Position numbers and translations under genes: made by a program
From: Medicago truncatula
Lineage: Eukaryota; Streptophyta; Magnoliopsida; Fabales; Fabaceae
NCBI RefSeq assembly: GCF_003473485.1
Contig: NC_053042.1
Location: forward strand, 27,639,262-27,703,261
DNA: 64,000 nucleotides
Direction: 5' to 3'
Notes under the pieces: generated by a model
What the model saw: the letters and a program-made list of their open reading frames with translations, nothing else
Databases searched by the model: none
What the model was told of the DNA's origin: nothing
In this document: piece after piece, positions 12,803 to 24,100 of the stretch
Layout of the letters: every line of letters begins with the position of its first letter
Position numbering within the stretch: position 1 is the first letter of the stretch

Positions 12803-14126
12803 TCATCTTCTTTTATTAATATAACAACAACGTATTCATCATCTTATGAAAATATAATCAACACATATTAACACCAAAATCAACATCATAAATCTTCAAC
12901 ATAAACATCTTAAACAATATCATCTTAAACATCATAGCATCTTTAATAAACAATTACCAAGTAATCACAACATTCGATCATCATAAATAACATAACATAA
13001 TATTCACTTAATACTATTAATCATATATAGAACAACATATTCATCACTTAATAGTAACAATTATACACAACATCATAACAACTTAACAATATCATAATCA
13101 TTATCTTAAACAACATAGCAACATAACAATATCATAATCAACATGTTAAACAACATAGCAATATTTTAGTCAACATCATATAATTCACATCGTATAGTCT
13201 TCGTAGGTACTTCTTTAACAACACATGGATAGAACACAACTCGACAAACTCATGGATGATAATTCATCGACAACTTAACAACTCATGGATGATAATTCAT
13301 CAACAACGACCTTGACTCGACATATGCGACAATGCAACTTAGACACTTATATGCATGTGGTACCAATCGTCATCATAAGTATTAATATACTTTCATCGTG
13401 CGGAGGACAAAACTCCTAAAACGTGCGGAGGACAAAGCTCCTAATAATCGTGGTGAGGACAAAGCTCAATGAATGCTAATGTATGGACTCTATCAACAAG
13501 ACACCTTAATCAACTTATCACTTATACATCCAATAATTTGGAGTTCATCATCAACTTATTCGTACTAATAATCGTGCGGAGGACAAAGCTCCTAATATAA
13601 TTCAATAATATTTTGAGTAATGCATTTAATCATTAAATCACATTACAAACAACTTAGCAGTTCATAACAGCAACAGAAACAGCACAAGCAATTCACAACA
13701 TAACAATATTAATGTGAAGCATCAACAAATTAAACATCAAACATCTTCCACATAAGGCATATAAATATTTCCCATAACCAACAACAGCAACATAGGCGAC
13801 ACATAAACATCTCAGGATATAACAATATCAAATGATAATCAACAACAACTCATGTAACTTAGTTAAATAACAATAGCAGCATAATCAGATTATATCAACA
13901 GCTTAATATCAATTCATTTTCAACAACTTCCTGATCATTCAATAATAATTCAAGTAATGCAATCAATCAATAAATCACCTTATAAACACTTAGCATTTCA
14001 ATATAGCTTCACAATTCACAAACATTATCTTTAATAGGTCACACTATGTACCTAAAGTTCATTTCTAACCAATCCAAGCAACTCAAGTCTCACAATGCAC
14101 TAAAAACACTCAATTCTGGAAGTGCT

Positions 14127-14455
14127 CGCGAGGCGAGAGCATCTGCTCACCGTGGCGAGTACAAGCCAACTTTCCAACTAAGGTTGTTCTAGGTTCAATC
14201 TCGTTCTAAATCATTCTCTAATCAATAGTAGGCACCTAAAGGTACTCAAAGACATCTAAGGTTCAACTCAAAAGGTCGAAACACAAGATCTACCATGCTC
14301 TCTGCCTTAGCTCGCTATGGCGAGTAAGGTTGCTCGCAATGGCGAGCAATACCAAAACACTCGCGAGGCGAAGGGGAAGGCTCGCGTGGCGAGCGATGAA
14401 GATCATCACTCGCGAGGCGAGGATCATAGCTCGCCGTGGCGAGCGATGAATCTAG
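14127..14455. repeat. Cluster of GC-rich CTCGC-GCGAG palindromes
   Basis: At least eight copies of a short inverted repeat of the form CTCGC(N3-4)GCGAG, such as CTCGCGAGGCGAG and CTCGCCGTGGCGAG, occur in about 330 bp. They form a GC island inside a very AT-rich LTR. Confidence 0.8.
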
Positions 14456-14943
14456 GCTCGGACATGATGCACTTTCTACACGAAAATCATCATCTAACAA
14501 GGTTTTAAGCCTAATTTCAATTCCAGAATTCATCTAAATCATTATCTAAGGTCTAAGGACAGTTTCTACATCTTTTTAACAAGTTTCCACCGTTTAATCA
14601 TCAATTCTATCAATTTGACCTAATTTCCGATTCTTCTTAAACTCATCCTAATTCATGTTAAACTTAACCATTGATTCACATACTTAATAGAATTGCAAAG
14701 TTAGTCTCACCCTTACCTTATAATCAGGAAATCGCAGCCCCTCTAGGTCTCTCCCTCTTCTCTTGGCTTTTCTCCCTTTTCTCCAAAAGCAGTCGTACGT
14801 ACGTTATGTTTTTCTAAACTAGGTCTCTCCTATTTATATAAATCTTTAACCTACTTATTTTTCTCTTAAATTCAAATATTAATATTCTATCCCAATATAT
14901 ATAATGTTTCTATAACAATAATAAATAACAATTATATCTCTAT

Positions 14944-14947
<4 letters not shown>

Positions 14948-14980
<33 letters not shown>
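14948..14980. repeat. (AT)n microsatellite
   Basis: An uninterrupted run of AT dinucleotides lies within the solo LTR. Confidence 0.9.
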
Positions 14981-14982
<2 letters not shown>

Positions 14983-16687
14983 CCATAACAAATCATACAT
15001 ATTTCTATAACAGATTATATATATATTTCTACAACAAATCATACATATTTCTACAATAAATAACATTTATTTCTATAACAAATCACATTTATTTCTGCAA
15101 CAAATCGTGTATATATTTCTATAACAAATGACATATATACATTCCTAAATCAAATAACATATATTATATTTTTAAATCAAATAGCATATATATATATTTC
15201 TAAATCAAATAACATATATATTTCTAAATCAAATAACATATATATTATATTAATAAATATATAACATATATCATAACAAAATATCACTCATCAAAATAAA
15301 TCATATAAATCACACAAATCATATAAGTATATTCTAAACTCATTTAAAATAATCAAATAATTAGAGAGGGCGTTACAGTCCACATCAAAGCTGCCCTCAT
15401 TCTAAAATTTTTCTTCCTTGCAATATCATATGTCGATACACCGTTCCACAATCTATTCAAATCATCAATTAAGGGTTGTAGATACACATCTATACCATCT
15501 AAGGGGCTCGTAGGTCCTGGTACAATACAACTCAAAAACAAATAAGGCTTTGACATGCACATCTCAGGAGGAAGATTATACGGGGTAAGAAGAATTGGCC
15601 AACAAGAATAAGGCGTTGCTGATGCTTGGATATACGGAATAAATCCATCAGAGCATAATCCAAGCCTCACATTACGTGGATCTTCTGCAAAATCACGATG
15701 TACTTGATCAAAGTGCTTCCATGCCACCCCGTCACAAGGATGTCGCATCACACCTGAATTAGTTTTATTGTAATAATGCCACGTCATTTTTTCGGCCGTG
15801 TGAGTTGATGCAAACAATCTCTGCAATCTTGGTATTATTGGCAGATAAAACATTGACTTGACTGAGACTCGTTTCTTCTTCTGAGAACCGGCATCATCAC
15901 ATACTTCATACCTCGGTGCATTGCAAAATTTACACGCCACCAACGCCCCATCATTTTTACCAAATTCGTTGTCGTAAAACAACATGCACCCATTAACGCA
16001 ACAGTCAATAGTTTTAACTTCCAATCCCTACTTCTCCACCAACTTTTGAGCCTCATAAAAACTCAAGGGCAAATTGTCCTTTACAGGAGTTGCGTCCCTC
16101 ATGATATCTGTATAACACTCCGAGCCTTCTTCGGCTACACTCCAATCTGACGCGGCAGCTAAAAGCCTCACACTCATGGATAGCTTAGAATCAGACGACC
16201 CTTCAAACAACGGCTTGTTTACTTCTTGCATCATCTTGAAAAACTTCAACGCTTTCTCATTCGGGATTGTTTCCTCTTCACCACCCTCGTTGTAAGACAG
16301 GTTCACCCCAAGTGCATCACCGACCATATCTTCCATCACGCCAAAGTTTTCACACTCCATACGCGCCTCACTGCTTGAAGCGTGCATATTAACATCAGAC
16401 TCGGTATTATTTGTAGGCTCTTGTTCATCGTGATAAATCCACACATAATAATTCTCCATAAAACCAAGGTCCTTTAAATGGTTTAGAACATCTTTTGGAC
16501 TCCGAATCAGCCTACACGTACATTTAACACACGAACATCTTATCCCTCCCTCCAATTGAAAGGTATCTTGCGCCATGGCGTAAGCAACAAAATCACAAAC
16601 TCCATCCACAAAAGCCGCCTTAAGTTTCCTTTTCCCCGGATATTTTCTATCGTACATCCAACTACGATGGAAAATATGTTGATCCAT

Positions 16688-18119
16688 TTTTCGCGTCGCT
16701 GCAGTTGACTCAAATTAGTACCATATATTTTTATACGTAAATATTTTTTTAATATAAATAACAATTTTTTTCTAATCACCTAAATATTTAGAAATTTGTA
16801 CAAAATAAACATGCCATCGCATAAAAATTATATAATATTTTATGACTAAAATATATAACATTTTCTAATCTATATCACATTTTCTAAAATTTGTATGAAA
16901 TAAACATTGCGTGCATATACAAACTACGAACCACAAATAAATGTTAAGCGCGGACGCCAGAATTGATTCCCACAAAATAATTCACATATGTCATATTAAT
17001 TAACTTCATAATTTTTTTTTGCTACTTTACATTATTTTTCTAACAAACTTAATTATACATATTTCTTTACTAACTTAACTTTTTTTTAAAGAACTACGAT
17101 AACATTTTTACTAGCTACATTTATTTTACGTAAAACAAATTTGATCTAAATAACATATTTACTACAATTTAATTTTACTAACTATGTTTCTAATATCTAA
17201 TATTTTTAATACTAATCCATTGAATAAATTTTAAATAAATAAAAGATACTAACCTCAAATAACAAGCCAATGAACAAGTGGATCCAAAAAAAAAAAGCAA
17301 CAACTAGCCAGCAGCAACACCTACTTTAAAATGGATCGAAAACAAGGAAACTACAAAAAAATAATGCAACATATTTTAATAACTAAATTAACAATATATA
17401 TAAATACACACATTTTTAAAAGTAAACATTTTTAACTAAACTACAAATTTTTCTACAAGCTAACACTTTTTTTATTATACTCTCTCTAACACTAATAAGT
17501 TGAAATTTAATTTAATCCCATTAAATATTTTTTTAAAGAAGTTAATCCAACTAACATTTTTTTTTAGAAAAATCCCGCTAACGTTTTTATTAATTACAAT
17601 ATAATAATTTTAGTAACTATTTTTCTAATAATTAATATTTAGTACTAATACCATTGTAATAATTATTTAAAATAAGTTAGAAATGTACCAACCTCAAAGA
17701 ATAAGTCGACGAACTGAGCGGAGACAACAAAATCAACGGCAACGAACAACAACACCAACCTCAAAATGGATCAGAACCAACATAACTATAAAAAAGAATG
17801 TAACTTATTTTAATATATAACTACATTAAATATTTATAAATTCAAACACATGTAAAATTGAAATCAATTATAAGAAAATATCAATAATTACCTTTGTTAG
17901 AAACTTCAATAATGATAATAAAATGATGGAGAATAAAATTTGAGTGATATTAAAAAAAATTGAATGAGAAATAATGATAATAAAATGATGGAGAATAAAA
18001 TTTGAGTGATATTAAATTTTTTTGAATGAGAATAGAATGAAGATTGTAAAGAAGAAAATAGAGTGTTGTATATTTATATACACAAATGCTGCAACGGTAA
18101 CAAACGGCTAGTTAGCATG
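16688..18119. other. Right internal non-coding part of CACTA (transposase leader)
   Basis: This stretch lies upstream of the minus-strand transposase start and should carry its promoter and leader. Two diverged copies of a block with a CAACACCWACYTYAAAATGG-like core (about 17265-17410 and 17690-17855) and a ~58-bp tandem duplication (about 17905-18025, ATGATGGAGAATAAAATTTG) are visible. No exon is recognised. Confidence 0.5.
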
Positions 18120-18551
18120 TGGGTCCCGTGTTTTCCGACGAAATTTTCGTAGGTAAATTCCACCAATCACAACCATACACACACCCTTTATCCAACGGCT
18201 GTGTGCATGTGGGGCCGCAGCTTTCCTACGAAAATATTCCTCGGTAAAGTAGGCCAATCACATGCTTCCACACACCCTTTTTCTGCATGTGGGGCCGGAG
18301 CTTTCCTAGGAAAATATTCCTAGGTAAATTAGGCCAATCACATGCTTCCACACACCCTTTTTCTGCATGTGGGGGCCGCCGCTTTCCTACGAAATTATTC
18401 CTAGGTAAAGTCAGTCATTCACAAGCTGCCACGTGCTCCACTTTTCTGTCCTTTTTACTGAAAGTTGCTTTCCGACGAATATTTCGTCGCTAATTCGTAG
18501 GAAAACGCTTTCTAGGAAATTTCGTAGGAAAGTTTTGTAGGAAAATCCACC
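18120..18551. repeat. Right subterminal repeats of the CACTA element
   Basis: This part holds several ~90-base direct units (GCATGTGGGGCCGCAGCTTTCC-like blocks at about 18200, 18285 and 18365), each with CCTACGAAAATATTCCT or CCTAGGAAA words. They mirror the left subterminal zone. Confidence 0.8.
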
Positions 18552-18567
18552 ATTTCTTGTAGTGAGT

Positions 18568-19094
18568 AATAACACAAAAAGTAAATAAAAAATATATCCT
18601 TAGTAAATATACAGAGGTAAGGAAAACCATCTTGTTGCTGAAGAAATATCAGATATAGTGTGGCTTGTTAAGAGAAAATACATAATAAAATAATTAAAAT
18701 TATTAGCATCGGTATCAATAATGGTGTTGGCTTCAGAAGACAACTTTGATGTAATTATTAGTGTTGGACGTTTAATTATACTAATAGTGTTGAAAATTAT
18801 TAGCACCGGTATCATTAATACTTTGTTGTCTTCTCAAGAGATAAGGAATGGTCACGGTTTCTCTGGTCCGTAGGTTTTGACGGAGAAGAAAGCTTTGGTC
18901 ATAATTACTATTCCTATTCATGAAAAACTTTATAATTTTTTCTTGACAGATGATGTTGAAAGAGGTAAGGAATGACCAGACGTGACATTCATTGTAGTGT
19001 CACTTCATTTAAAGTTTTTCTCTAAATGCATGACTCACATTTAATGCACTATAACTTATAAATCTATTGATTGATGAGTTATTTTAAATTGCTA
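18568..19094. other. Spacer right of the CACTA element, no gene seen
   Basis: A GTGTTGG/ATTAGCA(T/C)CGGTATCA unit occurs twice (about 18700-18715 and 18800-18815). Nothing else is recognised. Confidence 0.5.
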
Positions 19095-19425
19095 CTCCCT
19101 CCGGTCTCAAATGTAGGGAAAAAAAAAGCACACCAATTAAGAAAATGAATTGATTACATTGAAGACATGTTAAAAAATGTACAACTTTTCAATTTTGCCC
19201 TTGTCATGTTTTAGTAATAATTAATGAAAGTGACTTTTGAACTCATGGAGATAGGGTAACGTGAAACATTATGGGAGCATGCAGCTTTGAATTATGAGAA
19301 TGTGATTTTTAACAAGGGTAAAATTGGAATAGTAGCATTTATTAGGTTGCTTTTACTATACTTTTTCTTACATTTGAGACCACAATTTTTTTTGTTTTTT
19401 TCCCTACATTTGAGACCGGAGGGAG
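19095..19425. mobile_element. Stowaway-like MITE (331 bp)
   Basis: The ends are CTCCCTCCGGTCTCAAATGTAG and the inverse CTACATTTGAGACCGGAGGGAG, flanked by TA at 19093-19094 and 19426-19427. The inner part has no gene. Confidence 0.85.
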
Positions 19426-19679
19426 TAGAGTGGAAATAAAATCAGTAGCTTCAAAGACAACTCATTGCAAGAAGGCACTCTCTAGAAGAAGGCATGGTTG
19501 ATTCTCTTTTTCTTTAGTTTTCATACAAGGTAGACTTATGCTATAATTTCTTGTCAATAGTTCTAACTCCAACACTGAAGGATCAGAATCGTGCAATTGC
19601 TTGTGGAAGGAACCATGATAATTGCTTGTGTCTCGTTCTTCTTCTTCTCCTCCTCCTCCTCCTCCTCCTCTCTCCCTCC

Positions 19680-19722
<43 letters not shown>

Positions 19723-19848
19723 GACTCTGAACAGTGTTACAGACTCTGAACTCTATCAGACTCTGGACTTAGTTTAAAAAGTAGAAAAAGCTAACACAAT
19801 TCAACCTCCGTTCTTGTGTTTTTCTCACCTTCATGACCATTTTTGGAT

Positions 19849-19983
19849 AATGGGACATCTAGGATGTGTGTCCATTTTTTGATGTTCGGATATGTGAGAC
19901 AGAGTCACTACTTGTTTGTTTAATAAATCCTTTGAATCGATTTTCAGGATTTCCAATAATCACATTGGTACAAAACATTAAGG
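19849..19983 (+). repeat. Dispersed repeat, copy 2 (MITE-free)
   Basis: The stretch aligns with 2402-2477 joined to 2713-2780, without the 235-bp MITE. Flanking (TC)n and (AT)n runs lie at 19680-19721. Confidence 0.6.
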
Positions 19984-20930
19984 TCCATGATCATAATCGT
20001 ATCCCTGTTTATATTAAAAAAAGACAATAGAATGATCCATTCATCAAGTTTATTTGTTCATAAAGATATAAAATACAGCGGTAGACAAAACAAGCTTACA
20101 TTTAGTATATATCACTACCAAAAAATTTGTCAACTATTTTAGTATTCATTAAGCTTATTTGTCAACTATTTTATCACTACTCACTACCAAAAAAAATATC
20201 ACTACCAAAAAAACTATTTTATCCCTACTAGAAAAATAATTATCTCTTTACAAAAATTTAACATTTTGATCCCAATAAATTGTTATTTATTATTTCAATT
20301 TTAAATACGAATTTAAAATACCACATACAGCAAAATTCTAGATAGAAACAAACAAAAACAATGATATTTGAAAAACCTATGAAAATGTAAAAACTAGCAG
20401 GGGTATTATAATAGTGGGTGAATATCCTCTCTATTTAGCAAAATAAATGAAGTTTTGCAAGTTGGAGAGAGATAGACACAAAAAATAGATGGTGGTGAAT
20501 CCTACCACTAAGTGGATCCCACCATCATTAATTATATTTTATTTTTTTTCAAGATTTTATGTGTCTTTATCTTTCCAAATTGAAGAAATAGAGAAACACA
20601 TGAATGAAGAGGATTCTAACCCTATAATAGTATCCATACAATGTAGTAAAATATCTCTTTTACTCTGCTTCGTTTCACGAATCAAAATCTTCTCAATTTC
20701 TTCTATCTGAAGATATAAAGACACAATAAAATTTTAAAATAATTAATAATAATAGAACACACTTGTTAGTGGAACCAATATTCTATATTTTATTTGTATT
20801 TTTTCTAGATGACAATATCCATTTATTTTTATAAATGGAGATGATTCTAACTCCCCTTTCACTCCATTACGTTCCGTTTCATTTCATTGAGTCTACTTTT
20901 ATATTTTCAATAAGTCAGATCAGGGGTGCA
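19984..20930. other. AT-rich spacer upstream of RRP5
   Basis: No gene is recognised. The short frame near 20489-20710 has no domain and an AT-driven composition. Confidence 0.5.
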
Positions 20931-20970
20931 AATAATAGTTCCATAATGTTTCAATCTGTATAATCGAGCT

Positions 20971-21040
20971 TATATAAATCAAGCCCATTTCATAATCATC
21001 TTCTTCGCTTCAAACCTAAAACCCTTGTAAACCCTGCTCT
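20971..21040 (+). promoter_or_regulatory. RRP5 promoter with TATA, site II and telo-box-like words
   Basis: A TATATAAAT box lies at about 20971-20979. AGCCCA at 20982-20987 is the complement of the site II word TGGGCT. AAACCTAAAACCCTT and AAACCCT occur at about 21012-21035, close to the telo-box AAACCCTA. Site II and telo-box words are typical of plant promoters for ribosomal-protein and ribosome-biogenesis genes, which suits RRP5. The transcription start is not visible in sequence. Confidence 0.5.
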
Positions 21041-21126
21041 GCTTCTTCTTCAACCCGCCTCAACCTTAACGCAAACGCAAAAGCTACTTTCTTACCATAA
21101 CAGGTAAGAACTTCTCGAAATAGGCC

Positions 21127-24100
21127 ATGGCACCGCGTTCTGAAAAATCGCTTAAGCATAAGAACAATGATAAACCTAAAATCGATAAAGCTTCTAAGAA
21201 AATTTCCAAACCTAGAAGCGGCGACGTTGTGAAGAAGTCAGAATCTCTAGCTATGCAGCTCGAAGATGAGGTTCCTGATTTTCCACGAGGTTATCAATGA
21301 TTCTTCTCTCATTTTGTTAATTTTGTTTCAATTATCGTTGATTTGATTTTTTATTTTTTTTTTATAATTTTTTAATTATTTGGATTTGAATGTGGATTTT
21401 TTTTTGCAGGTGGTGAATTTAAGGTGAAGCGAAGTAGGGATGATTATGACAATTTTGGCGATGATGATGATTCGAAGAAAGCGTGGAAGACGAAGAAGAA
21501 AGGGAAAAAAGTGTTTAAAAAGAGTGATGAAGCTGAGAGTGATTGGGGCTTACTTTCAGGTGCTGGTATCACCGGAAAATTGCCGCGATATGTCAATAGA
21601 GTTACTCTCAAGGTAACATGAAGTGATTTTTTTGTAATGGAGTATGCATTTTGATTATCAATTTTATTGAATTTTGAATTTTACTATGTATACTTTATGT
21701 CAAAAGAGTCACTCTCAAAATGTTAGCTATTACATTTTTTTTGTTTGGTGTAATGAATGGTTTATTAATCTTTGTAAAGTTGAAATTTACTCGGTAACTC
21801 TAGTAAGTACATTTTGGGTTTCACGGGTGAAACTAAGGTGAGTCACTGTGATCTTGGTGGACACTGTGATACCAAACACGCACTAAAGAACACTAGATTT
21901 ACTAAGCAACTCAGTAAGTACATTTTAGGTATCACGGGTGAAATCATTAACCTTTGTAAAGTTGAAATTTACTCGGTAACTCTAGTAAGTACATTTTGGG
22001 TTTCACGGGTGAAACCACGGTGAGTCACTGTGATCTTGGTGGACACTGTGATACCAAACACGCACTAAAGAACACTAGATTTACTAAGCAACTCAGTAAG
22101 TACATTTTAGGTATCACGGGTGAAATCATGGCGAGTCGATTTTGCAAAATCACAGTGACAATTTTGGCAAACACTGTGATACCAAACATGCACTAAAGAA
22201 CACTAGATTTTGCAAAATCACGGTGAGGAGATTTTGCAAAGTCACAGTGACGATTTTGGCAGACACTGTGATACCAAACATGCCCTGAAGAACACTAGGT
22301 TTATGACATGGATTATTGATCTTTGTAGATTTGAAATTTACTAAGTAGCTCTTAGTAAAAAACACTAGACTTATGACCTGTGTGATGCATGGTGAAGGAA
22401 GTTATGGGAACAATAATTTTAAATTTGTATAGAATAAATGTAAATTGTGAAATGCATTTATGTGTAAATAAAGTTTTCACTGCAAAGGAGAATTTTAAGG
22501 AAACGCTTTTTACTGCGAATGTTTGGCAGTAAACATTTTGAGGTGAATACCATTTCATATTTAGTAGATTGCAATGCACAACCTAGGTGTGTTGGGTGTA
22601 TTTTTTTATTTTTTCTTTTTAAATACATGATTTAAAGTTAAAAGAAAATTCAAAGATGAACAATTGATTATATGAAGGCCAGATTGCTACAGAAACATGT
22701 TTATGATAATCTGGTTCCATAGAATAGAATACAAAAGCTGTAATTATGTCCTATTATTTTTAACTGACACAAATAATATATAAGATACAAATATATCTAT
22801 AGCAATTATTATGACAAAGAATTACAAAAATATAATATATTAAATGAATGAAATATAATAACGTGTAATTGAAACATGTGATCACTAGGAAACTTGAAAA
22901 TTTTGGATTTTATGGCTGACTGCTGAGTTTGTATATTTTTACTTTATATATTTATGTCATTCTAAATCAATTAGCCGTTGAGTAATAGTTTTATCCTAAT
23001 TTTACAAGCCAGAATGTTTAAACCGAGTTTTTTAATGTCATTCTGGTCATTTTTTTTTGAATTGTTGATGTCATACCTTGAGATTCTGTGTGCGTGCTTA
23101 AAGTTTTTTGCTCATTCATGAATGCCAGAATATAGCTCCTGGAATGAAGCTGTGGGGAGTTGTTGCTGAAGTAAATAATAAAGACCTTGTAGTTAGTTTA
23201 CCAGGGGGTTTACGTGGTATTGTTAATGCTTCAGATGCATTAGATCCTATTTTCGATGACAAAACAGAGGTGTGTAATAAGTTTATTTTTTTTATTTTTT
23301 ATTTTTTATTTTTTTTTGTGAAATTGTCTAACTTAATAATTTTTCCCTGTTTTAGCTTACCTCAGTTTCTCTCTCTGTATCATCAGGTTGGAGAAAGTTT
23401 TCTTTCTAGTGTATTTTGTGTTGGGAAGCTAGTTTCTTGCATTGTGCTTAGATTGGACGATGACAAGAAAGAGAAAGGACACAGGAAAGTTTGGCTTTCT
23501 TTGCGCCTTTCGTTGTTGCACAAGAACTTCAACTTAGACGTTGTCCAGGAAGGCATGGTATGCCATTATTATATGTGTCAAATTATTTGTAATTCAATTT
23601 ACTTTCATTTTTGTCATCCAGAGTAGGATTTAGTTAACTCCTATGATTTTAAGGTGTCATCAACCATGACATGCTCTATGTGATAATTGACATGAAAGAG
23701 GTTTCAAATTTTATGTGAGAAAAAGGTACCAAGCAAGATTAATGAAAGTTTTTACTGTACAACTATAAGACCTACAATGTTGTATGAAATGTAATGTTGT
23801 GTACCAAAAAACCAACTCAAGAATAGACGCTTTGTAGCAGATATGAGAATTTTGCATTAGACGAGTGGAAATATTAGACGAGATTGGATTAGTTGTGATA
23901 AAATTAGAGAGGTGGGGTAACACCTCTTGTAGAAAAGACATGATAAAATTAGAGAGAGTTGGGGTAACACCTATTGTAGTAAATTTGGGTAAATCTCAAC
24001 TAGGGTGGTTTGGACATGTGTGGGTGGAGAAGACCTGTACATTTTGTAGTAATGAGAGTATATCAGATTCAGATGGATGGTAGCTGCCCGCCAGTCACTA

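Larger units (their letters stand above)
11764..15377 (-). mobile_element. Solo LTR (3.6 kb) inserted in the transposase
   Basis: The insert runs from TGTAACACCCC to GGGCGTTACA and is flanked by the 5-bp duplication GTCCA (11759-11763 and 15378-15382). TG...CA ends, a 5-bp duplication and no coding capacity fit a solo LTR of a retrotransposon with giant LTRs. On the minus strand a TATATAAATAGG box sits at about 14829-14841, followed by a leader-like sequence, so I take minus as the element's direction. It holds a 77-bp tandem duplication (12649-12802), a set of GCGGAGGACAAAGCTCC units (about 13400-13590), and a cluster of CTCGC...GCGAG palindromes (14127-14455). The inner part is AT-rich and low in complexity. 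A non-autonomous element without LTR symmetry is the alternative. Confidence 0.8.
9642..16687 (-). pseudogene. TNP2-type CACTA transposase, triply broken
   Basis: The minus-strand pieces 16687-16028, 16024-15378, 11758-10866 and 10859-9642 together cover a TNP2/Transposase_21 protein. The first piece has the transposase-associated domain (start MDQHIFHRSWMYDRKYPGKR, a Cys-rich GGIRCSCVKCTC). The second has CCVNGCMLFYDNE, CKFCNAPRYE and FIPYIQASATPYSCWPILLT. The third has INDFPAYGMLSGWSTHG and the HNLDVMHIEKNFCDN block, which carries a conserved Asp of this family. The fourth starts MEHLPVHLAYEAWLGGPVQY and ends in the DUF4216-like region and an acidic tail. Lesions are a TAG stop at 16028-16030, the LTR insertion 11764-15377, and one extra base in the A run at 10860-10865. 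The gene cannot make a full protein. TNP2 proteins cut and join CACTA ends; the family name follows these motifs. Confidence 0.9.
4561..18564 (-). mobile_element. Complete CACTA (En/Spm) transposon, 14.0 kb
   Basis: The left end is CACTACAAGAAAT (4561-4573) and the right end is its exact inverse (18552-18564). A 3-bp target duplication AGT lies at 4558-4560 and 18565-18567. Both subterminal zones (about 4575-4830 and 18120-18550) are packed with short direct and inverted units of the TTTCCTACGAAA / TTTCGTAGGAAA / CCTAGGAAA type, as in other CACTA elements where the element-coded DNA-binding protein binds. The element has two minus-strand genes: a TNP2-type transposase at the right and a Transposase_24-type gene at the left. 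Both are disabled, and the transposase is split by a solo LTR. The intact ends suggest the element could still be moved by a protein supplied from elsewhere; that is inference. Confidence 0.95.

Noticed and set aside
14127..14455. Regularly repeated palindromes as a CRISPR-like array
   Set aside because: Spacing is irregular, repeats are only about 13 bases, and the host is a plant; they belong to the solo LTR.
11764..15377. The transposase insert as a DNA transposon with TGTAAC ends
   Set aside because: The inverted end is short, the duplication is 5 bp, the ends are TG...CA and a TATA-led leader is present, so a solo LTR fits better; not fully excluded.
18287..18493. Plus-strand frame with repeated SFPRKIFLGK-like units
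   Set aside because: It is made of CACTA subterminal repeats, which explain the periodicity.
21814..22196. Two similar overlapping frames in RRP5 intron 2
   Set aside because: They are the two units of a 182-bp tandem repeat in an intron; no coding signal.
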